Shown: piece by piece, positions 1 through 6,201 of the stretch | How positions within the stretch are numbered: position 1 is the stretch's first letter | Layout of the letters: every line of letters begins with the position of its first letter | Source of the DNA: Dethiosulfatibacter sp. | GTDB taxonomy: Bacteria; Bacillota; Clostridia; Tissierellales; Dethiosulfatibacteraceae | DNA length: 6,204 nucleotides | Direction: 5' to 3' | NCBI GenBank assembly: GCA_030591825.1 | Contig: JAUVAG010000078.1 | Span: forward strand, 1 to 6,204 | The notes under the pieces: generated by a model | Seen by the model: only the letters and a program-made list of their open reading frames with translations | Database searches by the model: none | Told to the model about the DNA's origin: nothing | Program-made: the position numbers and the translations under genes

Positions 1-1107
1 ATGTATGCTATAGGATGCATGGTCTTGTTTATACCGGGAGGTATAATATCTGATAGATTTTCAGCCAAGAAGTGTATCTTCTGGTCGTTGACCACAACAA
101 CAGTTTTGGCCGTAATTTATGCGTTTACCTTCAATTATCAATTGTCACTTGTGTTATGGTTACTGCTTGCAATTACTACCTGCTTCGTGTTCTGGACTGC
201 CCTAATGAAAACCTTGAGGATGTTAGGGTCTGATGAGGAGCAGGGAAGGATATTTGGAATATACTATGCGGGAAATGGTATAACAGGAGCTGTTGTCAAT
301 TCTTTGGCATTGTGGGCAAGTACAAAGGGTGCGGATCCTAGGTCAAGTTTGTTCAATGCAGTTATGGTAATGGCTACTGCAACGGCTATAGCTGCAGTTT
401 TAATATGGTTTTTACTTAAGGATGATAAGGATGAAAAAATTGAAAAAGACGAAACTGAGAGATTTGATTTCGAGGCAATTACAACGCTTTTAAAAAATCC
501 CATTGTTTGGATATTTTCATTAATAATCTTTTGTGGATACAGCTTATATAGCAGTACGTCCTATTTCACCCCTTACTTAACTGATGTAGTAGGAGTTTCA
601 CCTGAGCAATCTGGAGTCTTTGCAATAATCAGGACCTATGTATTTATGCTTCTTGCGCCAATTGGAGGTTTCCTTGCGGATAAGGTGTTCAAATCCACAA
701 GCAAATGGTTTATGGTAGCGTTTAGCATATTAGCAATTTTATACTTTGGAGTTCTAAGAATCCCGAGTGGTATGAATCCTACATTGGTGAGTGTAATGAC
801 ATTGCTTCCGGGAGCCTTTGCACTTGCATTATATGGAATACTTTTCTCTATTATAGGTGAGGCAAAGATTCCTATACATGTTACTGGTACAGCGGTAGGA
901 ATAGCTTCGATTATAGGTTATGCTCCTGATTTGTTCATGTCCGCAATGTTTGGATCATGGCTTGACAAATATGGCAATGGGGGATATGGATACATTTTCA
1001 CATTCCTCATGGTTGTAGGTTTGACGGGTGCAATTGCATCCTATATAATCAGGAAAAGATGCCTGAAACTGGAAAGTCATACAACGGATGATATAAAACA
1101 AGCATAG
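1..1107 (+). CDS. MFS transporter, 5'-truncated by window edge
   Basis: This is the C-terminal 368 residues of a major facilitator superfamily secondary transporter in the cytoplasmic membrane. The ATG at base 1 is almost certainly internal. The MFS motif A between TM2 and TM3 (GGIISDRFSAKK, residues 13-24) is already at the start, so TM1 and part of TM2, roughly 50-60 residues, lie outside the window. About ten to eleven hydrophobic segments remain. A charged central loop at about residues 140-158 separates the two six-helix halves, and a second motif A-like loop (GGFLADK, 222-228) marks the C-terminal half. A stretch at 65-83 (WTALMKTLRMLGSDEEQGR) recalls the YihN-like branch of MFS proteins, from memory only. 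The substrate cannot be read from the sequence. It stops with TAG, a backup TAA follows in frame at 1129, and a hairpin lies downstream, so it probably ends its own transcription unit. Confidence 0.9.
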   Translation: MYAIGCMVLFIPGGIISDRFSAKKCIFWSLTTTTVLAVIYAFTFNYQLSLVLWLLLAITTCFVFWTALMKTLRMLGSDEEQGRIFGIYYAGNGITGAVVNSLALWASTKGADPRSSLFNAVMVMATATAIAAVLIWFLLKDDKDEKIEKDETERFDFEAITTLLKNPIVWIFSLIIFCGYSLYSSTSYFTPYLTDVVGVSPEQSGVFAIIRTYVFMLLAPIGGFLADKVFKSTSKWFMVAFSILAILYFGVLRIPSGMNPTLVSVMTLLPGAFALALYGILFSIIGEAKIPIHVTGTAVGIASIIGYAPDLFMSAMFGSWLDKYGNGGYGYIFTFLMVVGLTGAIASYIIRKRCLKLESHTTDDIKQA

Positions 1108-1132
1108 TTTGTTCATATTAAGTTGAGCTAAT

Positions 1133-1162
1133 ATCGAAAGGGGTATTTTAACCCCTTTCGAT
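1133..1162 (+). terminator. Perfect 12-bp hairpin after MFS gene, probable terminator
   Basis: Bases 1133-1144 (ATCGAAAGGGGT) pair perfectly with 1151-1162 around a 6-base loop, ATTTTA. The hairpin lies 25 bases after the MFS stop codon and before the next gene. It lacks an immediate T run: the nearest are ATTTT at 1171-1175 and six T at 1179-1184. It is therefore a weak or atypical intrinsic terminator, or an mRNA-stabilising 3' structure. The pairing is seen directly; the terminator role is inferred. Confidence 0.55.
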
Positions 1163-1165
1163 GGC

Positions 1166-1195
1166 TTGACATTTTGCGTTTTTTGAAATTAATAT
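1166..1195 (+). promoter_or_regulatory. Candidate sigma-A promoter for the nhaC-amidohydrolase unit
   Basis: A perfect -35 box TTGACA (1166-1171) is followed after 18 bases by TAATAT (1190-1195, four of six matches to the -10 consensus). It starts only 3 bases after the upstream hairpin. The predicted start point near 1202 would almost coincide with the ribosome binding site, leaving a very short leader. This argues for caution, and the real -10 may differ. Confidence 0.4.
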
Positions 1196-1202
1196 TAAAT
1201 TT

Positions 1203-1208
1203 GGGAGG
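1203..1208 (+). promoter_or_regulatory. Ribosome binding site that fixes the nhaC start
   Basis: GGGAGG lies 7 bases before the ATG at 1216 and 4 bases before the ATG at 1213. It therefore favours 1216 over 1213, and over an upstream in-frame TTG at 1174 that has no Shine-Dalgarno sequence and falls inside the promoter spacer. Confidence 0.8.
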
Positions 1209-1215
1209 TTATATG

Positions 1216-2616
1216 ATGAATAAAAAAATACCCTTTAAATGGTCTTTGGTACCTGTAATATTTCTAGTTGTTGCCTTGGTATTGACCCTCCGCTTTTTCA
1301 ATGGAGCACCACATATTGCACTTTTCGCAGCAGCTATTGCGGCAGCAGTTGTTGCATTTAAATTCGATTATAAGTGGAAGTATCTGGAAGAAGGTATAGT
1401 GGCAATGTTAAGTAATACACTGCCTTCCATGCTTATATTCTGTATCATAGGTATGGTTATAGGAGTGTGGATGCTTGCAGGTGTAGTGCCTACAATGATT
1501 TATTACGGACTGCAGATAGTATCGCCAAAATATTTCCTATTCACTGCATGTCTCATTAGTTGCATAGTTTCACTTTCTACTGGAAGTTCCTGGACTACGG
1601 TAGGAACTGTAGGTATAGCACTTATTGGAATGGGTCATGGTCTTGAAATACCACTTCCAATGGTTGCAGGAGCAATAGTTTCAGGAGCATACTTCGGAGA
1701 CAAGATGTCGCCGCTTTCTGATACTACAAACCTTGCACCGGCAGCAGCAGGATGTGGCCTGTTTGAACATATTACACATATGGTATATACAAGTGGACCA
1801 AGTATATTGATATCTCTAGTGATATTTTTTATTATGGGTCTTAAATATGGCTCGGCACAGGTTGACAGCTCGGCTGTTGAGGTACTTCTGTTGGATATCA
1901 ATGGAGCCTTTGTCATATCGCCTTTGCTTCTGCTTCCTCCTGTCATGATAATAGTTATAGTGATAAAAAAGATACCGGCCATACCTGGACTTGTCAGTGG
2001 TGTAATAATAGGTGTCTTATTTGCAATTATTATACAAGGTGAAAACATGACTGCAATCGTTGAAGCCATGCATTATGGATTTACTTCTAATACAGGGAAT
2101 ACAACTCTTGATGAACTCTTGACTCGTGGAGGCCTTGACAGTATGATGTGGCCCCTTTCACTTGTTTTCATGTCACTCAGTTTTGCTGGAATAATGGAGA
2201 GGTCAGGGATGATCCAATCCATTGCAGATGTAATACTTTCTTTTTCAAAATCTACCGGCGCTCTAATACTTTCCACGGCACTGACCTGTATAGGTGTGAA
2301 TACTTTGACAGGAGACCAGTATCTGTCGTTGGTATTTACAGGGGAGATGTATAAAAAGGCTTATAGTGACAAGGGATTGCACCCTAAAAACTTGAGCAGA
2401 ACATTAGAGGATAGTGGTACTTTGACATCCCCCTTAATACCCTGGAATGCCTGTGCAGTATTCATGGCTTCGACATTAGGTGTTCCAACCATGGCATATT
2501 TGCCCTTCGCCTTCTTTAATTTATTGAATCCTATTATAGCGGTATTTTATGGATATACAGGAATTACAATAGCAAAGGTTGAGCTTGTGGAAGAGAGTGA
2601 AAGGGATATTAAATAA
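1216..2616 (+). CDS. nhaC: NhaC-family Na+/H+ antiporter
   Basis: This is a polytopic inner-membrane protein of 466 residues, the usual NhaC length, expected to exchange internal Na+ for external H+ or to act as a related ion-coupled carrier. It shows family-diagnostic stretches: STGSSWTTVGT beginning at residue 121, DKMSPLSDTTNLAP at 162-175, and LEDSGTLTSPLIPWN at 397-411, with about ten or more hydrophobic helices. The conserved polar and acidic residues in these segments (D162, D169, T170, T171, N172, D399) are candidates for ion handling. The start at 1216 is chosen from the GGGAGG spacing; 1213 would add one Met. The amidohydrolase begins 23 bases downstream, so the two are probably cotranscribed. 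Some proteins of the wider NhaC group move organic or amino-acid-like substrates in exchange, and the hydrolase next door makes that possible here. The family call is firm and the exact substrate is not. Confidence 0.93.
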   Translation: MNKKIPFKWSLVPVIFLVVALVLTLRFFNGAPHIALFAAAIAAAVVAFKFDYKWKYLEEGIVAMLSNTLPSMLIFCIIGMVIGVWMLAGVVPTMIYYGLQIVSPKYFLFTACLISCIVSLSTGSSWTTVGTVGIALIGMGHGLEIPLPMVAGAIVSGAYFGDKMSPLSDTTNLAPAAAGCGLFEHITHMVYTSGPSILISLVIFFIMGLKYGSAQVDSSAVEVLLLDINGAFVISPLLLLPPVMIIVIVIKKIPAIPGLVSGVIIGVLFAIIIQGENMTAIVEAMHYGFTSNTGNTTLDELLTRGGLDSMMWPLSLVFMSLSFAGIMERSGMIQSIADVILSFSKSTGALILSTALTCIGVNTLTGDQYLSLVFTGEMYKKAYSDKGLHPKNLSRTLEDSGTLTSPLIPWNACAVFMASTLGVPTMAYLPFAFFNLLNPIIAVFYGYTGITIAKVELVEESERDIK

Positions 2617-2623
2617 TGTAATT

Positions 2624-2635
2624 GGAGGAAGGTGG
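2624..2635 (+). promoter_or_regulatory. Ribosome binding site that fixes the amidohydrolase start
   Basis: The purine-rich run GGAGGAAGGTGG precedes the ATG at 2640. GGAGG ends 11 bases before it and the second G-rich part ends 4 bases before it. An in-frame TTG at 2622 overlaps this site and so cannot be its start, which supports 2640. Confidence 0.7.
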
Positions 2636-2639
2636 AAAA

Positions 2640-3830
2640 ATGTATAAACTGGATGAAAAAATTGTGGAAAGAATAGAGTACTATTATGAAAGATGCAAAG
2701 ATGTTGCGGATTATCTTACTGATAATCCTGAAACCGGAGGTAATGAAGAAAAAGCTGTAAAATATATTACTGATTTCTTGAAAGAAGAGGGTTATGAAAT
2801 TACTGATCTATTGTGCGAAGTAGATCATTCATTCCTCGCTGTTAAAAACAACCGGATGAAAGAAGATAGACCCAGAGCTGTTATTATGTGTGAATATGAT
2901 GCTCTTCCTGATGTTGGGCATGCCTGTGGTCATTCAATGAGTTGTGGAGCAAGCTTGCTTGCTGCTCTTTAGATAAATGCAGCATATCCTGAACTGCCTG
3001 TGCGCATTGACATCATGGGAACTCCTTCAGAAGAATATCCGGGAGGAAAGGTATTTCTGGCAGAAAGGGGCGCTTTCGATGAATATGAATTTGCAACAAT
3101 GGCACATATGTTTCGTTCAAATAGCCCTAATTTCAATGTTTTAGCCTGTACAGACAGATTTATTACCTTTAAGGGAAAAAACAGCCATGCTTCCGCCAAT
3201 CCCTGTGAAGGATTAAATGCATTAAATGCTGCAAGGATTTTTATGGATGCAATGGATATGTGGAGGCAACATATTCCAAGAACAAGCCAGATACACGGGA
3301 TTGTAGTCAAAGGAGGAGAACTTCCAAGCATAGTGCCTGATGAAGTAACTTTAAATTATTATTTTAGAGCAAAAGACATGGAAGACCTGGATGATTTAAT
3401 CGAAAAGGTGGAGAAATGTGTCGAAGGGGCAGCTCTATGTACAGGTACTGAACATAAAAATGTTCAAAGATATCCAACTTATTGCGATATGTATGCGAAC
3501 CCTCCTGCTATAAAAGCTATTCAGGAAATCTTTGATGCCATGGGAGAAGAAACAGTAGTTTTTGAAGAACCCCAGGGATCGACTGATGTAGGAAATGTCG
3601 ATCAGTTGATACCGACTTTTCATCCTCTTGTTGGAGTTTCTGAGGGAAAGAAAATACCACTTCATCATGCTGATTTTGAAAAGCGCATGAAGGTAGAAAG
3701 TGGATACAAGGGTCTTTATAATGGCGGAGTTCTTATAGCATCTCTTGCTCATTTACTAGGTACTTCTCCGGAATTTTTGGAGGAAATCAAAAAGGAGCAT
3801 ATTAGATATAGAAAACTTAGCATAAATTAA
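2640..3830 (+). pseudogene. M20-family amidohydrolase interrupted by an in-frame TAG
   Basis: Read through the TAG at 2970-2972 (codon 111), this is one 396-codon frame of normal length for M20 peptidases/amidohydrolases (the AbgB/hippurate hydrolase-like group). These are cytoplasmic metal enzymes that hydrolyse N-acyl or peptide amide bonds. Expected parts appear in order: DALPDVGHACGH with metal-ligand candidates C96 and H98; TPSEE with the catalytic/ligand glutamates E131-E132; MAH with H156; a dimerisation domain at roughly 172-265; GSTDVGNVD at 313-321; and C-terminal LHHADF with H342-H343. The amber codon splits the metal site, so neither the 110-residue N-terminal piece nor a restart at GTG 3000 or ATG 3015 should be active. 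No frameshift or other decay is seen, which means a recent nonsense mutation, a sequencing error or readthrough. It follows nhaC by 23 bases, probably in one operon. The substrate is unknown. Confidence 0.85.
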
Positions 3831-3832
3831 TC

Positions 3833-3861
3833 TTGATTTTTGGTTGTATATGTAATATATT
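3833..3861 (+). promoter_or_regulatory. Candidate promoter of the cobalamin riboswitch operon
   Basis: TTGATT (3833-3838; four of six matches to -35) and TATATT (3856-3861; five of six to -10) are 17 bases apart, directly after the amidohydrolase stop. A start near 3868 would place the whole riboswitch aptamer, from 3884, in the transcript. The region is very AT-rich, so chance matches are easy; the position is the best argument. Confidence 0.5.
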
Positions 3862-3883
3862 AATAACTAACAAATAAATAATA

Positions 3884-4029
3884 TTTATGGTGCTGAAAAG
3901 CTTTAAGGGAAATAGGTTGAAATCCTATGCAGCCCCCGCTACTGTATGCATGACGAAATTCCATATGCCACTGTGAAAACGGGAAGGTGGAAGAGTAGAG
4001 TGATTGCGAGCCAGGAGACCTACCATAAA
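3884..4029 (+). promoter_or_regulatory. Cobalamin (AdoCbl) riboswitch aptamer
   Basis: All main landmarks of the cobalamin riboswitch are present. The closing stem pairs TTTATGGT (3884-3891) with ACCATAAA (4022-4029). AAGGGAA lies at 3906-3912, and a short stem joins ATAGG (3912-3916) to CCTAT (3924-3928). The core GCAGCCCCCGCTACTGT is at 3929-3945, GCCACTG at 3967-3973, GGGAAGG at 3981-3987, and the B12 box GCGAGCCAGGAGACCTACC at 4006-4024. The RNA is expected to bind adenosylcobalamin and lower expression of the genes below. Its position upstream of cobC and cbiA, two cobalamin synthesis genes, agrees with this. The ends are set from the outer stem and could shift by a few bases. The aptamer identity is near certain; the exact ligand preference (adenosyl rather than another cobalamin) is family knowledge. 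Confidence 0.97.
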
Positions 4030-4059
4030 ACTGATTTGATCTGCTTCGGAGGGAAGTGA

Positions 4060-4083
4060 GTGATGAATTTTAAAAACATTCAC
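4060..4083 (+). promoter_or_regulatory. Possible antiterminator hairpin of the riboswitch
   Basis: GTGATG (4060-4065) can pair with CATTCAC (4077-4083), leaving one T unpaired. This hairpin would use the first bases of the terminator's 5' arm (4080-4089), so the two structures exclude each other. It is short and was found by eye, so the ON-state fold is only a suggestion. Confidence 0.3.
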
Positions 4084-4107
4084 ACTGTCCCTGACGGTGT
4101 GATTTTT
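4080..4107 (+). terminator. Intrinsic terminator of the riboswitch expression platform
   Basis: TCACACTGTC (4080-4089) pairs with GACGGTGTGA (4093-4102) over ten pairs, one of them a G-T wobble, around a CCT loop. TTTTT (4103-4107) follows immediately. It lies between the aptamer and the cobC start, so ligand binding is expected to favour this hairpin and stop transcription before cobC. Confidence 0.9.
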
Positions 4108-4135
4108 ATTTGATTGTTGTTGATGGGGTGAAAAT

Positions 4136-4726
4136 ATGTATTTGTATTTGATTAGACATGGAGAGACTGACTGGAATAACGAAAAACGTATGCAGGGACA
4201 GATTGACATAAATTTGAATATGAATGGAGTCGAGCAGGCCAGGGTTCTTGGACAGAAGCTCAAGGATGAATACAATATCAAAAAGCTCTATTCAAGTCCC
4301 CTCACAAGAGCATATATGACGGGACAGATTGCTGGTGACATACTTGGTCTTGAATGTGAAAAAAGAGAAGAACTCATGGAATTCAATTTCGGAGACTGGC
4401 AGGGAATGACCTACGATGAAATAGAGAAAAGATATCCAAGAGATTGGAGAAACTGGAAAAGCTGCAGCCATCTCTCAAAAATAAATGGAGGGGAAACCTT
4501 CATAGCGGGACTAAAAAGGATATCAAAGTCAATAGGTGAAATAGTGAAGTCCAATGATGAGAATACTGCAATAATAACTCACGGGACATCAATTGAATTT
4601 TACATAAACTATATGTTGAACACTAAAATAGAAGAAATAAAAATGGAAAAGTTAATTGGAGAAAACACTTCCATAATTAAGATATATATAGACAAGGAAC
4701 AAAATATTAACAGGCTGGAGGCATAA
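4136..4726 (+). CDS. cobC: Histidine phosphatase, probable alpha-ribazole phosphatase CobC
   Basis: This is a 196-residue cytoplasmic phosphatase of the histidine phosphatase (phosphoglycerate mutase-like) superfamily. The signature LIRHGET (residues 5-11) contains the phospho-accepting H8 and R7. R58 in SSPLTRAYMT, E82 in EFNFGDWQG and H149 in ITHGT complete the expected catalytic pocket. CobC removes the 5'-phosphate from alpha-ribazole phosphate or adenosylcobalamin phosphate in nucleotide loop assembly. The superfamily alone would not tell CobC from GpmB-like phosphatases. The cobalamin riboswitch upstream and cbiA one base downstream make CobC the likely role. The ATG at 4136 has GGGGTG (4125-4130) 5 bases ahead. 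Length matches the family, and no defects are seen. Confidence 0.88.
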   Translation: MYLYLIRHGETDWNNEKRMQGQIDINLNMNGVEQARVLGQKLKDEYNIKKLYSSPLTRAYMTGQIAGDILGLECEKREELMEFNFGDWQGMTYDEIEKRYPRDWRNWKSCSHLSKINGGETFIAGLKRISKSIGEIVKSNDENTAIITHGTSIEFYINYMLNTKIEEIKMEKLIGENTSIIKIYIDKEQNINRLEA

Positions 4727-4727
4727 T

Positions 4728-6140
4728 ATGACACCTGGATTTGTAATTGCTGGTACAAACAGCGGAGTAGGAAAAACTACAGTATCAACTGGGATCATGT
4801 ATGTGATGTCGGAATATATGAAGGTTCAGCCCTTCAAGACAGGACCGGACTACATAGACCCTGCATACCACACTTTTATTACAGGACTGAAAAGCAGGAA
4901 CCTGGATACATGGATAAATGAAGAGAATACCATTAAATACCTTTACAACAAGAATGCAAAGGATGCTGACATAGCAGTTGTTGAAGGAGTAATGGGACTT
5001 TACGATAGCAAGGAAATCGGTGAGAAAAAAGGAAGCACAGCCTATCTGGCAGAGGTTCTCAACCTTCCAGTACTTCTCATAGTTGACGGGAAGGGAATGG
5101 CTGGAAGTGCAGCAGCAATTGTAAAGGGTTATGCAGAGCTTGATCTCGATGCAAATGTTAAGGGAGTGATCTTCAACAATGTAGCTGCCATGCATTATAA
5201 GCTTCTTAAAGATGCGGTTGAAAAATATACAGATGTGAAGGTATATGGATATATTGAAAAATTGCCTGAGATAGAGCTGCCATCAAGGCATCTAGGGCTT
5301 GTTCCATCATGTGAAATAGAGGATCTAAAGGAACAGCTCAATATTTTGAGGGATAGAATAAAGAATACAGTAGATTTTCAAGGTCTTCAAGAACTTGCTA
5401 ACACAGCTGGAGAAATCGAATTTGAAGGCATTAACATAGAGAAAAAAGAACCAATAAGAATAGGCATAGCAAAAGACAGCGCCTTTAACTTCTATTACGA
5501 AGATAATATAGACCTACTAAAGGAAATGGGAGCTGAATTAATCGAGTTCAGTCCTCTCGAATCAAAACTCATACCAAATAACCTACATCTTCTGTTATTC
5601 GGAGGAGGGTTTCCGGAAATCTTTGCAGAGGATCTTCAAAATAACCATTCCATCAGAGAAGATCTGAAAGCAAAGCTCCAAGAAGGAATTCCCTACCTCT
5701 CCGAATGCGGGGGAATGATGTATCTTTGCGACGAAATCATTGATTTCAACGGAGATAGGTATGAAATGACAGGATATCTGAAAGGATATACTGAAATGAC
5801 AAAGAAGCTTCAGAGATTCGGATATGCAACCATTAAGATTGAAGAAGAATGCATTTATGGAAAAGCTGGAAATGAAATAAGAGTACATGAATTCCATAGA
5901 TCAAAGGATCATATAGATGAAAAGAAGGTTTTTCATATACACAAGGACAGGAATGGCAAGGTTTCAAAGGAATGGGAATGCGGATATGTGAAAGGCAATG
6001 GTGCAAGTTCCTACGCCCACTTCCATTACTATTCAAATTTGGAAATGATAAACAGTGTATACGACAAGGCTGTTGAATACAAGAAAGCAGCTTCGCTGCG
6101 TTATCCGGGTCACGCTTCATGTGACCATAACGGATATTAA
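4728..6140 (+). CDS. cbiA: Cobyrinate a,c-diamide synthase CbiA
   Basis: This 470-residue cytoplasmic enzyme uses ATP and glutamine to amidate the a and c carboxylates of cobyrinate, an essential corrin ring step in the anaerobic B12 pathway. The N-terminal dethiobiotin synthetase-like domain has the P-loop GTNSGVGKTT (9-18), PFKTGPDYIDPAYH (35-48) and the Mg/ATP-site stretch VVEGVMGLYD (84-93). The C-terminal class I glutamine amidotransferase domain has LLLFGGGFPE near 290-300, the nucleophile C327 in SECGGMMYL, and H431/H433 in YAHFHYYSN. GGAGG (4717-4721) lies 6 bases before the ATG, and the gap to cobC is one base, so both share the riboswitch. The oddity is at the end: residues 454-470 and the stop codon are encoded by a palindromic repeat element, so the native C-terminus probably lay close to residue 453. 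The catalytic parts are unaffected, so the enzyme is probably functional. Confidence 0.95.
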   Translation: MTPGFVIAGTNSGVGKTTVSTGIMYVMSEYMKVQPFKTGPDYIDPAYHTFITGLKSRNLDTWINEENTIKYLYNKNAKDADIAVVEGVMGLYDSKEIGEKKGSTAYLAEVLNLPVLLIVDGKGMAGSAAAIVKGYAELDLDANVKGVIFNNVAAMHYKLLKDAVEKYTDVKVYGYIEKLPEIELPSRHLGLVPSCEIEDLKEQLNILRDRIKNTVDFQGLQELANTAGEIEFEGINIEKKEPIRIGIAKDSAFNFYYEDNIDLLKEMGAELIEFSPLESKLIPNNLHLLLFGGGFPEIFAEDLQNNHSIREDLKAKLQEGIPYLSECGGMMYLCDEIIDFNGDRYEMTGYLKGYTEMTKKLQRFGYATIKIEEECIYGKAGNEIRVHEFHRSKDHIDEKKVFHIHKDRNGKVSKEWECGYVKGNGASSYAHFHYYSNLEMINSVYDKAVEYKKAASLRYPGHASCDHNGY

Positions 6141-6195
6141 GAGGTCGCAGAAAGTTTCCTTAACGGCGTAATACCAACGCTTCAAGGGATTACGC
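6087..6195 (+). repeat. Tandem palindromic element overlapping the cbiA 3' end
   Basis: Three hairpins follow each other. A small one pairs GCAGC (6087-6091) with GCTGC (6095-6099). Hairpin A pairs CGTTAT (6099-6104) with ATAACG (6127-6132) and GGTCAC (6108-6113) with GTGACC (6121-6126), with CCG bulged. TATCCG (6102-6107) can instead pair with CGGATA (6131-6136). Hairpin B pairs GCGTAAT (6166-6172) with ATTACGC (6189-6195), then CC with GG past one mismatch. A and B look related: both carry ACGCTTCA around the loop (6112-6119 and 6177-6184) and similar GCGTTATCC / GCGTAATACC left arms. Bases 6087-6140 are about 50% G+C, richer than the body of cbiA. It is probably an interspersed palindromic or MITE-like repeat. 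No transposase is visible, and the true right end may lie outside the window. Confidence 0.6.
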
Positions 6196-6201
6196 ATTTT
6201 T
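6166..6201 (+). terminator. Probable terminator of the cobC-cbiA operon
   Basis: Hairpin B has a 7-bp stem GCGTAAT/ATTACGC extended by CC/GG past one A-G mismatch, with the 10-base loop 6176-6185. It is followed by ATTTTT (6196-6201), 26 bases after the cbiA stop. It fits an intrinsic terminator, though the stem is imperfect and it may belong to the repeat element and be used as a terminator only secondarily. Confidence 0.5.

Noticed and set aside
1..3. ATG at the first base as the true start of the MFS gene
   Set aside because: MFS motif A appears only 13 residues in, so TM1 and part of TM2 must be encoded upstream of the window.
1174..1176. TTG as the nhaC start, giving 14 extra residues
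   Set aside because: It has no ribosome binding site and lies within the promoter spacer, while GGGAGG is well placed for the ATG at 1216.
1635..2069. Long open frame on the - strand inside nhaC
   Set aside because: It is antisense to a clearly conserved NhaC region, with no ribosome binding site and no recognisable protein features.
2970..2972. Programmed pyrrolysine or selenocysteine insertion in the amidohydrolase
   Set aside because: TAG is not the selenocysteine codon, pyrrolysine is not an established residue of M20 enzymes, no insertion-element structure was recognised after it, and no pyl genes are in the window. A mutation or sequence error is simpler.
3000..3830. The downstream part of the amidohydrolase as an independent gene starting at GTG 3000
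   Set aside because: There is no ribosome binding site, and it lacks the HACGH metal ligands that the enzyme needs.
3925..4281. Open frame on the - strand across the riboswitch and cobC start
   Set aside because: It is antisense to a well-defined riboswitch and to the conserved RHGET region; the product resembles nothing.
6087..6195. CRISPR-like repeat array
   Set aside because: Only two diverged hairpin copies are present, with no constant repeat length or spacers.
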